Positions 25,087 through 33,153 of a stretch of 64,000 bases of DNA are shown here, in pieces (position 1 is the stretch's first letter; each line of letters starts with the position of its first letter). Below the pieces are notes generated by a model. It worked only from the letters and a program-made list of their open reading frames with translations, ran no database searches and was not told where the DNA came from. Both the position numbers and the translations under genes were made by a program. The stretch is from Acetobacter suratthaniensis (GTDB taxonomy: Bacteria; Pseudomonadota; Alphaproteobacteria; Acetobacterales; Acetobacteraceae), in contig NZ_JAFVMG010000008.1 in assembly GCF_017377745.1 (NCBI RefSeq), forward strand, positions 1 to 64,000, written 5' to 3'.

Positions 25087-28000
25087 TCAGACTTTCTCGA
25101 CATTGACAAGGAAAGCCTTGAACTCGGGCGTTAAGGAGTTCACGTCCCCCATCGCCGGTGTGAGCGTATTGGCCAGAAAGCCCTTGCGGGTCGCCCCCAT
25201 GAAGCCCCAGTGACAGGGGATACCGACCTGATCAAGCTCCTGCCCCAGCACGTTCAGCCTCTTGAGCCGCTTGGTAACCACAGCCTTGGCCTCGATATAG
25301 CCGCGCTTGGAAGAAACCCGCACCATATCACCTGCGGCAATACCCAGCTTGCCCGCAAGGCGGTCGCCAATTTCGACAAACTGCTCAGGCTGCATAATGG
25401 CGTTCAGGCGTGAATGCTTTGTCCAATGGCGAAAAAGCTCGGTAACGGAATAGGTTGTCGCCACATACGGGAACTGCGCCGGGCCACCCATGCGCGCCAC
25501 ATCATCGGGAAACATGCGCGCAACCGGGTTGTGCCGCACGGTCTTGCCCAGCGCTGCTCCGGCAATGGGGCTTTCCGTCGGCTCGTAATGTTCGGGGAAA
25601 GGCCCATCAATCAACCCCTTGCGGGAAAATATCCTTGCCACACCTTCACTTTGCATAATGAAAGGCCCAACACCGCTCCCCGGTGGTGAGGTGGGTGGAT
25701 AATCCGCCACATCGGCACCCGTCCAGCGCTCTCCGTTCCACTCAATAATCTGGCGGCGCGGATCCCAAGGCTTACCCTGCGGGTCGAGGGAGGCCCGGTT
25801 ATACAGCAGACGCCGGTTGGCAGGCCATGCCCACGCCCAGCCCGGCGTATTGCCCAGCCCGGTGTCGGTGTTGTCACGCCGGGCCATCTGGTTGCCCGCC
25901 TGCGTCCATGAACCTGCAAAAATCCAGCAATAGCTGCTGGTAGTGCCATCATCTTTCAGAACGGAGAAATCAGGCAGGAGGTCGCCTTTGTGCAGGACAA
26001 CAGCGCCCGAGGCATCGTGAATATCGGCCAGCGCATAACCATTGGCTTCGCGTGCCACTTCCTCAGCCGTTGGTTCTTCAGGGTCGCGGTAGTTCCACTG
26101 CATGTTCAGCACAGGCTCGGGGCATGTGCCGCCTTCCTTGGCGTAGAGGGCGCGCAGCTTGGTAAAGATCGTGCCCAGAATACGCCCGTCACCCCACGCA
26201 TCGCCCGGCGGTTTCGCTCCGGCAAAGTGCCATTGCAGCCACCGCGCCGAGTTGACGATAGAGCCGTTTTCCTCAGCAAAGCAGGTGGACGGCAGACGGA
26301 AAACCTCGGTCTGGATTTCCTCGGGCTTTACGTCGTTATACACACCCTCATTCCGCCAGAAATTGGATGTTTCCGTATCAAGCGGGTCGATGGTGATCAG
26401 GAACTTGAGCTTCGAGAGCGCTGCGCGCATCTGGTTCTTGTCCGGCATGGCCGCCAGAGGGTTGAAGCCCTGCGCGATATAGCCGTTAACCTTGCCCTGA
26501 CCCATCAGGTCAAAATAGGCCAGCATGTCGTAACTGCGGTCCCATTTGGGGAGCCAGTCATAACCCCAGTTATTGGCGGGGGTCGCGTGGTCGCCCCACA
26601 GGGTTTTCATCAGACTGACAAAAAACTTGGGCGTATTGCGCCAGTAATTGACCTCGCCCTGTTCATCCGCCTTGGGGGTCGTGTCCTGCAGGTAGCCATC
26701 CAGTGTCTGCTGGTTGTCCTTGGGCAGGTTCATGTACCCGGGCAGGCGGGTGGAAAGCAGGCCCAGATCGGTATAGCCCTGAATGTTCGAATGTCCCCGC
26801 AGGGCGTTCATGCCGCCACCGGGCATGCCGATATTGCCCAGAAGCATCTGTACAATGGCCGCCGTGCGGATGATCTGCGAACCATTGGTATGGTGTGTCC
26901 ACCCCAGTGCGAACAGAATGGTGGCCGTGCGGTCTGGCGCACTGGTCGCCGCCAGCGTTTCGCACACATGGAGGAAATCCTTCTCCGGTGTGCCGGTAAT
27001 CTGCGAGACCAGTTCGGGCGTATAACGGCTGGCGTGTTCACGCAGCAGGTTGATGACGCAGCGCGGGTTTTGCAGCGTGGGGTCTTTTTGCGCATAGCCC
27101 TGATCATCCCGCGCGTAATCCCACGAGGCCATATCGTAGCTACGCGTTTTCTCGTCGTAACCAGTAAACAGCCCTTCATGAAACTGAAAATCATCGCGCA
27201 CGATCAGGGCGGCATTGGTGTACGCAGCAACATAGTCGTGCTGGATTTTGTCGTGTGAGAGCAGGTAGTTTACAACACCCAGCAGGAAGGCGGCATCCGA
27301 CCCGGCCCTGATCGGCGCGTAAAAATCCGCTACCGCAGCGCTGCGGTTAAAGCGCGGGTCCACCACCATGACATGGGCTGCATTGCGAATTTTGGCTTCC
27401 ATCACCCATTTGAAGCCCACCGGATGCGCTTCCGCCGGGTTACCGCCCATAATCAGAACGACATTGGCATTCTTGATGTCCACCCAGCTATTGGTCATGG
27501 CGCCACGGCCAAGGCTTGACCCCAGCGCGGAAACGGTCGGCCCGTGGCACAGGCGCGCCTGACAGTCGAGGGCTACAATGCCCATTGCACGGGCGAACTT
27601 GAAATCAAGCAGCCCCGTTTCATTACTGGCAGCGGAAGATGCCAGCATGCCGGTGCTGACCCAGCGATTGACCCGCTCACCCTTTGCGTTGGTCTGGATA
27701 AAGTTTTTGTCGCGATCTTCTTTCAAAAGCCGCGCGATACGGTCAGTTGCTTCATCCCAACTGATCTGCTTCCATTCCTGAGTGCCGGGTGCGCGGTAGG
27801 AAGGATATTGCAGGCGGCTTTCACTATGGATGAAATCCACCAGCCCTGCGCCCTTGGGGCAGAGGGAGCCACGGCTTACGGGGTGATCCGGGTCACCCTC
27901 GATATGGAAAATGGAGGGTTTGGCGTTCTTGGCGCCATCCCCCAGAGAATACATCAGAATACCGCAGCCGACCGAACAATAGGTGCAGTTGTTACGCGTC

Positions 28001-28140
28001 TCGCGCGCCCGGAGCAGCTTGTATTGCCGTGTTTCCTGCGCTTGCGCGCGCGGCGGGACAAACCCGAGGGCCATCGCACTGGCACCGGCCACGCATGTGC
28101 CAGTGTTCACCAAAAACGCTCTGCGCCCAAGGCTCGTCAT
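25087..28140 (-). CDS. fdoG: respiratory formate dehydrogenase catalytic (alpha) subunit, Cys type
   Basis: A protein of 1017 residues of the FdnG/FdoG family. A twin-arginine signal (SLGRRAFLV) opens it, so the enzyme is exported folded and faces the periplasm. The N-terminal [4Fe-4S] ligands are Cys52, 55, 59 and 94 (NCTYCSVGC, LCPKG). The molybdenum ligand is Cys198 in CQARLCHGPT, codon TGC at 27547-27549, where E. coli has selenocysteine. The C-terminal molybdopterin dinucleotide-binding domain ends near GIPCHWGFMGATRKG. It oxidises formate to CO2 and feeds electrons to the quinone pool. The frame continues to 28191, but ATG 28140 is chosen because it starts the Tat signal with AGGA upstream. 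Confidence 0.96.
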   Translation of the reverse strand: MTSLGRRAFLVNTGTCVAGASAMALGFVPPRAQAQETRQYKLLRARETRNNCTYCSVGCGILMYSLGDGAKNAKPSIFHIEGDPDHPVSRGSLCPKGAGLVDFIHSESRLQYPSYRAPGTQEWKQISWDEATDRIARLLKEDRDKNFIQTNAKGERVNRWVSTGMLASSAASNETGLLDFKFARAMGIVALDCQARLCHGPTVSALGSSLGRGAMTNSWVDIKNANVVLIMGGNPAEAHPVGFKWVMEAKIRNAAHVMVVDPRFNRSAAVADFYAPIRAGSDAAFLLGVVNYLLSHDKIQHDYVAAYTNAALIVRDDFQFHEGLFTGYDEKTRSYDMASWDYARDDQGYAQKDPTLQNPRCVINLLREHASRYTPELVSQITGTPEKDFLHVCETLAATSAPDRTATILFALGWTHHTNGSQIIRTAAIVQMLLGNIGMPGGGMNALRGHSNIQGYTDLGLLSTRLPGYMNLPKDNQQTLDGYLQDTTPKADEQGEVNYWRNTPKFFVSLMKTLWGDHATPANNWGYDWLPKWDRSYDMLAYFDLMGQGKVNGYIAQGFNPLAAMPDKNQMRAALSKLKFLITIDPLDTETSNFWRNEGVYNDVKPEEIQTEVFRLPSTCFAEENGSIVNSARWLQWHFAGAKPPGDAWGDGRILGTIFTKLRALYAKEGGTCPEPVLNMQWNYRDPEEPTAEEVAREANGYALADIHDASGAVVLHKGDLLPDFSVLKDDGTTSSYCWIFAGSWTQAGNQMARRDNTDTGLGNTPGWAWAWPANRRLLYNRASLDPQGKPWDPRRQIIEWNGERWTGADVADYPPTSPPGSGVGPFIMQSEGVARIFSRKGLIDGPFPEHYEPTESPIAGAALGKTVRHNPVARMFPDDVARMGGPAQFPYVATTYSVTELFRHWTKHSRLNAIMQPEQFVEIGDRLAGKLGIAAGDMVRVSSKRGYIEAKAVVTKRLKRLNVLGQELDQVGIPCHWGFMGATRKGFLANTLTPAMGDVNSLTPEFKAFLVNVEKV

Positions 28141-28209
28141 AAGGAAATGTCCTGTTATTCTGATCGCTGCACTAGATAATATTTCAAACACGGATGGTTT
28201 ACTATGTCT

Positions 28210-28223
28210 TTGATCCCAATCAA
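28210..28223. promoter_or_regulatory. FNR/CRP-family box upstream of the formate dehydrogenase operon
   Basis: TTGAT-CCCA-ATCAA is a perfect match to the FNR/Anr/FixK consensus TTGAT-N4-ATCAA. Its centre is about 76 bases before the fdoG start codon, an activating distance if the promoter lies between. Oxygen- or redox-responsive activation of the operon by an FNR-type protein is inferred. Confidence 0.7.
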
Positions 28224-28293
28224 GACATCGTGTTCAATAATTTCAAATTTTAAAAATGCCGTCATCTTATCTATATATGATGAATTATAGTGA

Positions 28294-28319
28294 TTAACTT
28301 GGTACTATTTACCAATTAA
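28294..28319. repeat. imperfect inverted repeat between fdhD and fdoG
   Basis: TTAACTTGGTA (28294-28304) and TACCAATTAA (28310-28319) are complementary apart from one extra base in the left arm; the core is TTGGTA-N5-TACCAA. It lies in an AT-rich 200-base gap upstream of fdoG and downstream of fdhD. It may be an operator for the formate dehydrogenase operon. A weak GCTGAA/TTCAGC stem at 28321-28343 may mark the end of the fdhD transcript. Confidence 0.35.
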
Positions 28320-28353
28320 GGCTGAATACTGCCATTTTTCAGCATCCAGCCGC

Positions 28354-29217
28354 CTAACCCTCGCGTCCAACCAGACGCCGGGCACCACAGAACACAAGTT
28401 GCCTGTGCGGCCGGGCAATGGCGATCACAGTCTGGTTCATGCGCTCGGCCAGATGCAGGGCGCGACGGGTCGGGGCTGAAACGGCCACCACCCCTTCCAT
28501 ACCTGCCCGCGCGGTCTTAAGCGCCATTTCAAAGGAATATCGGCTTGTCAGCACGCAAAAACCGGCTGAAGACAGACCACCATCACGCAGCCGAGCGCCT
28601 ATCAGCTTGTCCAGCGCGTTGTGCCGCCCGATATCCTCGCGGATCAGCAGAATCCGCCCCTGTGCATCGGCCCACGCCGCGCCATGCACCATGCGGGTTG
28701 CGGCATTCAGCGTCTGGGCGGCTTCAAGCCCGTGCAGGGCATTGCGCACCGCCTCAGCGGCAATCGGGTTATCCCATGAAAATGGCGTGCATCCGGCATC
28801 TTCGGGTGTGGGCACGTCATCACTTCCGCACAGGCCGCAACTCGAATGGCCTGTCTGCGCACGCGGCCTGCGCCGGAGCAGCACGGCTAGTTTATCGCCC
28901 GTAATGGCAATATGCAGCGCAAGGCCATCGCCTTCCTCTACAACCTCCACCGCACGGATCTGCCGGGCGCTGTCCACAATCTGCTCTGTCAGGCAGTAGC
29001 CAAAGGCAAAATCTGCCAGATCAGCCGGTGTCAGCATCATGGTGCCATGCGGAAAAATACCGTTGAAAACCAGCCTGACCGGAACTTCATCAGCAACATT
29101 GAGCGGCATGAGCGTATCCGGAGCATCCAGCGCCGTTACCTCCAACGTCTCAAAAAGAGGCCGCACTGGCTGGATCAGCCCTTCCGCACGGGAGCCTTCA
29201 TCCATAATGGGGGCCAC
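28354..29217 (-). CDS. fdhD: formate dehydrogenase sulfurtransferase FdhD
   Basis: A 287-residue FdhD. The reactive Cys pair is in SSCGLCGSDD near residue 127; other conserved blocks are FGYCLTEQIV, MVHGAAWAD, REDIGRHNALDKLIG and LTSRYSFEMALKTARAG. FdhD passes sulfur from a desulfurase to the bis-MGD cofactor and is essential for formate dehydrogenase activity. The start overlaps mobA by 20 bases, so mobA-fdhD form a small operon immediately upstream of the formate dehydrogenase operon and in the same direction. Confidence 0.94.
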   Translation of the reverse strand: MAPIMDEGSRAEGLIQPVRPLFETLEVTALDAPDTLMPLNVADEVPVRLVFNGIFPHGTMMLTPADLADFAFGYCLTEQIVDSARQIRAVEVVEEGDGLALHIAITGDKLAVLLRRRPRAQTGHSSCGLCGSDDVPTPEDAGCTPFSWDNPIAAEAVRNALHGLEAAQTLNAATRMVHGAAWADAQGRILLIREDIGRHNALDKLIGARLRDGGLSSAGFCVLTSRYSFEMALKTARAGMEGVVAVSAPTRRALHLAERMNQTVIAIARPHRQLVFCGARRLVGREG

Positions 29218-29839
29218 CCTGTCGCTTGTGCATCATCTCCACCACCCTTTCACGCTCTTGCCCGGTATTGACGTTATGCAGCGCTTCGGGGCTACAGGCT
29301 GGCACAATCCGCGTGGCCTCTCCTACCAGAACCCGGCGTGGGCTTACCCCTCCGGCGGCAACCTGCTGGCACAGCAGCGCAAGGGCCGCCGGTTCCCATA
29401 TCGTACACAAGGGCTCGGGCAGGCCATCATACCCACTCCGAAAAGCCACCGCATGATAATGCGGGCCACGCGCAGCAATCAGCGCATCAAGGCTGGCCCC
29501 ATCCATCAATGGCATATCGCAGGCCAGAACCAGCCATGCGGCCTCAGGGTAAGCCATATGGGCCGCCACAAGGCCCGCCGTTGGCCCGCACTCATCCAGC
29601 GTATCCACAATAATAGGGTATTGCCGCCGCAGCGGGTCATCGCACTGTGCCGCCCGTAGCGAAACAAAGCAGGCAGCAACCCGCGCACTCAGCAGGGTAA
29701 ACGCCCGGACAAGCTGCGGCTGCCCCGCATAAGACAGGGCTGCCTTATCCGCCCCCATACGCTGGCTCAGCCCACCTGTGAGCACAAGCCCGAAAAGCGA
29801 CGCATTCTGGCCCTGCACTGGTGAGCATCCGGCGTTCAT
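29198..29839 (-). CDS. mobA: molybdenum cofactor guanylyltransferase MobA
   Basis: A 213-residue nucleotidyltransferase. The GTP-binding signature is LVLTGGLSQRMGADKAAL near residue 17; ACDMPLMD is the metal-binding motif. It attaches GMP to Mo-molybdopterin to make the MGD cofactor used by the dehydrogenase encoded next to it. ATG 29839 is chosen because GAGGGG lies eight bases before it; an upstream extension of the frame to 29908 has no ribosome site and does not resemble the family. Confidence 0.92.
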   Translation of the reverse strand: MNAGCSPVQGQNASLFGLVLTGGLSQRMGADKAALSYAGQPQLVRAFTLLSARVAACFVSLRAAQCDDPLRRQYPIIVDTLDECGPTAGLVAAHMAYPEAAWLVLACDMPLMDGASLDALIAARGPHYHAVAFRSGYDGLPEPLCTIWEPAALALLCQQVAAGGVSPRRVLVGEATRIVPACSPEALHNVNTGQERERVVEMMHKRQGGPHYG

Positions 29840-30093
29840 TGAAGACCCCTCGATTTTCTGAAAACCTTTTATCCGACCATAAGGTCGCCTGCATACCCTT
29901 TGCGCCACAAGACAGCGCTTCGGGGCGGCTGACGTTCATTCATTCCTGCACGGAAGAAATGCCGTGCCATCCGCCCCGTTACTCCTGACAGCAGGGAGCG
30001 CCTACACAGGGCGCATGCACCATGCGCCTGAAACAGTCAGCGGCTCCGCCCGTTTCAGCCGTATTACCCCCAACGCAGGAACGGATTACGCTT

Positions 30094-31089
30094 ATGCTCG
30101 TGGATGGAAAATGGGTTGAAAACTGGCAGCCCGTGCAAAACAAGGATGCAAAAGGTGGGTTTGTGCGCCAGACCTCATCCTTCCGAAACTGGGTGACACC
30201 GGATGGACGCCCCGGCCCGACCGGTGAGGGCGGGTTTGCCGCAGAAAAAGGCCGCTACCACCTTTATGTCGCGCTGATCTGCCCCTGGGCTTCACGCACG
30301 CTGATCGCACGCAGGCTGAAAGGGTTGCAGGACAGTGTTTCGGTCTGTGTTGTGGAACCTTTCCTGAGCGATCAGGGCTGGCGCTTTGGCACCTATCCCG
30401 GTGCCGATCAGGACACGCTCAATGGCGCCACATGGGTGCATGAACTCTACACCCGCGCAGACCCGCATTTTACCGGCCGCGCAACCGTGCCGGTGCTCTG
30501 GGACAAAACAACACAGACCATCGTCAATAACGAGTCCGCCGATATTGTCCGTATGTTCAACAGCGGTTTTGGCGCTCTGGCCTCGGCCCAATACAACCTT
30601 TACCCCGAAGCCCTGCAACCGCAGATAGACGCCCTGAACACCCCCCTTTACCAGCGCCTCAACAACGGTGTGTACCGCGCCGGGTTTGCTACCACACAGG
30701 AAGCCTATGACGAGGCCTTTCTTGATGTCTTTGGCATGCTCGATACGCTCGAAGCCCGACTGGCCGAACACGATGGCTGGCTGATAGGTGATACCCTCAC
30801 GGAAGCAGATATACGGCTGTTCGTGACACTGGTGCGTTTTGATGCAGCCTATCATGGGCTTTTCAAGTGCAACCGCCAGCGCATTACGGATTACCCTGCC
30901 CTGAGCCGCCATCTTGAACGCATGCTTGCCGTGCCCGGCGTTGCGGAAACGGTCAACCTTGATCACATCAAAACCGGATATTACTCGATCAAGGCGCTCA
31001 ACCCCACCACCATCGTCCCGCTTGGGCCTGATCTGGCATGGGCACGCCACCTCAGCCCGGCGGCACGCGGCAAAGGCCTGCCGTCATGA
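30094..31089 (+). CDS. yqjG: glutathionyl-hydroquinone reductase (YqjG/ECM4-type glutathione transferase)
   Basis: A 331-residue xi-class glutathione transferase. The catalytic Cys63 in LICPWASRTL is at the same number as in E. coli YqjG. FVRQTSSFRNWV at the start, and the C-terminal helical domain with EAYDEAFLDVF and EADIRLFVTLVRFD, match the family. It reduces glutathionyl-hydroquinones and thereby recycles quinone adducts. The frame extends upstream to 30022, but ATG 30094 gives the usual N-terminus (MLVDGKWV). The stop overlaps the next gene (ATGA). Confidence 0.92.
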   Translation: MLVDGKWVENWQPVQNKDAKGGFVRQTSSFRNWVTPDGRPGPTGEGGFAAEKGRYHLYVALICPWASRTLIARRLKGLQDSVSVCVVEPFLSDQGWRFGTYPGADQDTLNGATWVHELYTRADPHFTGRATVPVLWDKTTQTIVNNESADIVRMFNSGFGALASAQYNLYPEALQPQIDALNTPLYQRLNNGVYRAGFATTQEAYDEAFLDVFGMLDTLEARLAEHDGWLIGDTLTEADIRLFVTLVRFDAAYHGLFKCNRQRITDYPALSRHLERMLAVPGVAETVNLDHIKTGYYSIKALNPTTIVPLGPDLAWARHLSPAARGKGLPS

Positions 31090-31715
31090 GCCGTAGCCTT
31101 GTCATTCTTCTACACGGCGTTGGTAGTCAGGGCGCTGGCTTTGCCCCTGTTATCCGGCAGTGGAGCGCCCAACGGCCCGACCTTGCTTTGGCCGCCCCTG
31201 ATGCCCCCTTTGCCTTTGACCGCTCGCCCCTAGGGCGACAGTGGTTCAGCATTCAGGGCGTAACAGACGCCAATCGGGCGGAACGGGTTGCTGCGGCGCG
31301 CACGGCTTTTGATACGACCCTGCATGCCGCTCTGGACGATGCGGGTCTGTCCGGCCAGCCGGAACGGGTGGTGCTGGTCGGGTTCTCGCAAGGTGCGATC
31401 ATGGCGCTGGATGCGGTGGTGTCCGGCCGCTGGCCTGTGGCGGGTGTGGTGGCGTTTTCCGGGCGTCTGGCCTCACCGCTCCCCTATACGCCTGCACTCC
31501 AGACCCCGGTGCTGCTGGTTCATGGCGATGCAGACCCCGTCATGCCCGTGGCGGAAGCCCCCCGTGCGGCGCAGGCGCTGGAACAGGCCGGGTTGAGCGT
31601 AAAAACCCTTATCCTGCCCGGTGTTGGCCATGCGCTGTCTGCCGATGGCGTTGCACAGGCCGCCACCTTCATTCACACTTGTCTGCCGCCGGCAGCAGCG
31701 GAGGTTTTACACTAG
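31086..31715 (+). CDS. alpha/beta hydrolase, phospholipase/carboxylesterase family
   Basis: A 209-residue serine hydrolase. The nucleophile is Ser101 in GFSQGAIM, with Asp150 (HGDADPVMP) and His182 (GVGHALS) completing the triad; an oxyanion HG is at the start (LLHGVGSQG). It is of the YpfH/carboxylesterase 2 kind, acting on short acyl esters. Translationally coupled to the glutathionyl-hydroquinone reductase; a LysR gene follows after nine bases. A shared detoxification role is inferred from linkage. Confidence 0.88.
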   Translation: MSRSLVILLHGVGSQGAGFAPVIRQWSAQRPDLALAAPDAPFAFDRSPLGRQWFSIQGVTDANRAERVAAARTAFDTTLHAALDDAGLSGQPERVVLVGFSQGAIMALDAVVSGRWPVAGVVAFSGRLASPLPYTPALQTPVLLVHGDADPVMPVAEAPRAAQALEQAGLSVKTLILPGVGHALSADGVAQAATFIHTCLPPAAAEVLH

Positions 31716-31724
31716 GGGCCCTAT

Positions 31725-32642
31725 ATGGTTGATCGCATCAGTCTGGATCGTCTGTTTGTCTCCGTTCTCGAAACCGGCAGTTTTGTCGCGGCATCCGAGC
31801 GTATGGGGGTCAGCAGCGGTCAGGCGTCAAAAATGCTGTCCCGACTTGAAACCGATCTGGGCGTCCAGCTTATCAAACGCACCACCCGCGCCCTTTCTCC
31901 AACAGAAATCGGGCAGGTTTATTACGAGCGTATCAAGGTGCTGCTCGAACAGCGTGATGAACTGGACGCCTCGATACGCAACACTAGCGGCGCCCCTTCC
32001 GGTCGCCTGCGCATTACCGCCCCCATGTCGTTCGGCTCTGTCCAGCTCATGCCCGCCCTGCTGGATTTTGCCGAACACTACCCCAGCCTGAAATGCGATG
32101 TCAGTTTTTCCGATCATCTGGCGGATCTGGTCGAGGATGGTTTTGACCTTGCCGTGCGGATCGGCCAGCTATCCGACAGCAGCCTGATCGCCCGCAGACT
32201 CTGCGAAGCCAGAATTGTTATGGTGGCCTCCCCCGCCTACCTTGAAGCACACGGCATGCCAGCAGCGCCTGAAGAGCTGAGCCAGCACGAGTGTATTATC
32301 GACACCAATTTCCGTAACCCTCATAGCTGGCCATTCCGCAATCCGGTCTCAGGCCAGTCCGTCACCATTCCGGTAACAGGGCGGATCACCCTTTCCAATG
32401 GCGAGGCCTGCCTGATGGCGGCAGAGCGCGGGCTTGGCATAGCCCTGCTGCCCAGCTTCATCGCTGGGCCAAAGCTGCGTGAGGGCAGGCTGGTTCCCCT
32501 GCTACGGGATGCCCAACCGCCCCCTCTGGGCATTCATGCCCTCTACCCACCTGCCCGCCACCTTGCGCTCAAAGTGCGGGTCTTGTCAGATTTTCTGGCC
32601 GACTATTTCAGGGGGAAACCAGAATGGGATGAAGGCTGGTAA
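31725..32642 (+). CDS. LysR-family transcriptional regulator
   Basis: A 305-residue LysR protein of the CrgA/PecT-like group. The N-terminal helix-turn-helix is AASERMGVSSGQASKMLSRL followed by ETDLGVQLIKRTTRALS; SGRLRITAPMSFG marks the start of the effector domain. It sits nine bases after the carboxylesterase gene and probably belongs to the same transcript, which would make it a regulator of the quinone reductase/esterase pair, or of an unlinked target. Confidence 0.88.
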   Translation: MVDRISLDRLFVSVLETGSFVAASERMGVSSGQASKMLSRLETDLGVQLIKRTTRALSPTEIGQVYYERIKVLLEQRDELDASIRNTSGAPSGRLRITAPMSFGSVQLMPALLDFAEHYPSLKCDVSFSDHLADLVEDGFDLAVRIGQLSDSSLIARRLCEARIVMVASPAYLEAHGMPAAPEELSQHECIIDTNFRNPHSWPFRNPVSGQSVTIPVTGRITLSNGEACLMAAERGLGIALLPSFIAGPKLREGRLVPLLRDAQPPPLGIHALYPPARHLALKVRVLSDFLADYFRGKPEWDEGW

Positions 32643-32661
32643 ACAGCAATCCGCATAAACC

Positions 32662-32871
32662 TTACGCAACCCCCACCATCACATCCGATGCCTTGATAAC
32701 AGCGTAAGCAGGTGCGCCTTCTGTCAGGGCAAGATCGGCTACGGCTTCATTGGTAATGGACGCCATCAGCACAACCCCACCACTGATTTCGATACTGACA
32801 TGCGAGGTTGTCGCTCCTTTTTCAATTTTAACCACGGTGCCTTTAATCTGATTACGTGCGCTAAGTTTCAT
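32662..32871 (-). CDS. Mop-type molybdate-binding protein (TOBE domain)
   Basis: A 69-residue single-domain molbindin: ARNQIKGTVVKIEKGATTSH then VSIEISGGVVLMASIT, ending in AVIKASDVMVGVA. Such proteins assemble into hexamers that bind and store molybdate or tungstate. AAGGAAG precedes the ATG at 32871; the open frame further upstream has no such site. Its presence 3 kb from mobA and the formate dehydrogenase genes makes sense as part of molybdenum supply. Convergent with the LysR gene. Confidence 0.9.
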   Translation of the reverse strand: MKLSARNQIKGTVVKIEKGATTSHVSIEISGGVVLMASITNEAVADLALTEGAPAYAVIKASDVMVGVA

Positions 32872-32908
32872 GATCGTCTTCCTTAAAAAATACGGCCCAA
32901 TACTCTGC

Positions 32909-32950
32909 CTTGTTAAGAACAAGCTTATTGTATCAGGTTATTTCCTGATA
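32909..32950. repeat. two adjacent perfect dyads upstream of the mop gene
   Basis: CTTGTT-AAG-AACAAG at 32909-32923 is followed by TATCAGG-N6-CCTGATA at 32931-32950. Both are exact inverted repeats, 40-80 bases before the mop start on its strand. They are good operator candidates, perhaps for a molybdate- or redox-responsive regulator; neither resembles the known ModE consensus closely. Confidence 0.45.
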
Positions 32951-33153
32951 AGGCACCATATTGCCACACCCTACGCACAGGGAAACACAATTTTTGGCTA
33001 CTCGCTACATCTCTAAGGGGTTAATAGAAAAAACAGAAAATCATTCGCCACAAACAATTTGTTTTACCATTTCCACTCGCACCATTACTATCACCGCTTA
33101 TTTTGACTGTGGCTTTAACCCGCCAACCGGCTACAATGGAAAGCGCGTGCAAC

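Noticed and set aside
25990..27258. Long plus-strand frame (422 codons) inside the formate dehydrogenase gene
   Set aside because: Antisense to a well conserved catalytic subunit; no ribosome site or family likeness.
25087..28140. Possible selenocysteine codon in the formate dehydrogenase
   Set aside because: The frame has no internal TGA and the active-site codon is TGC (Cys).
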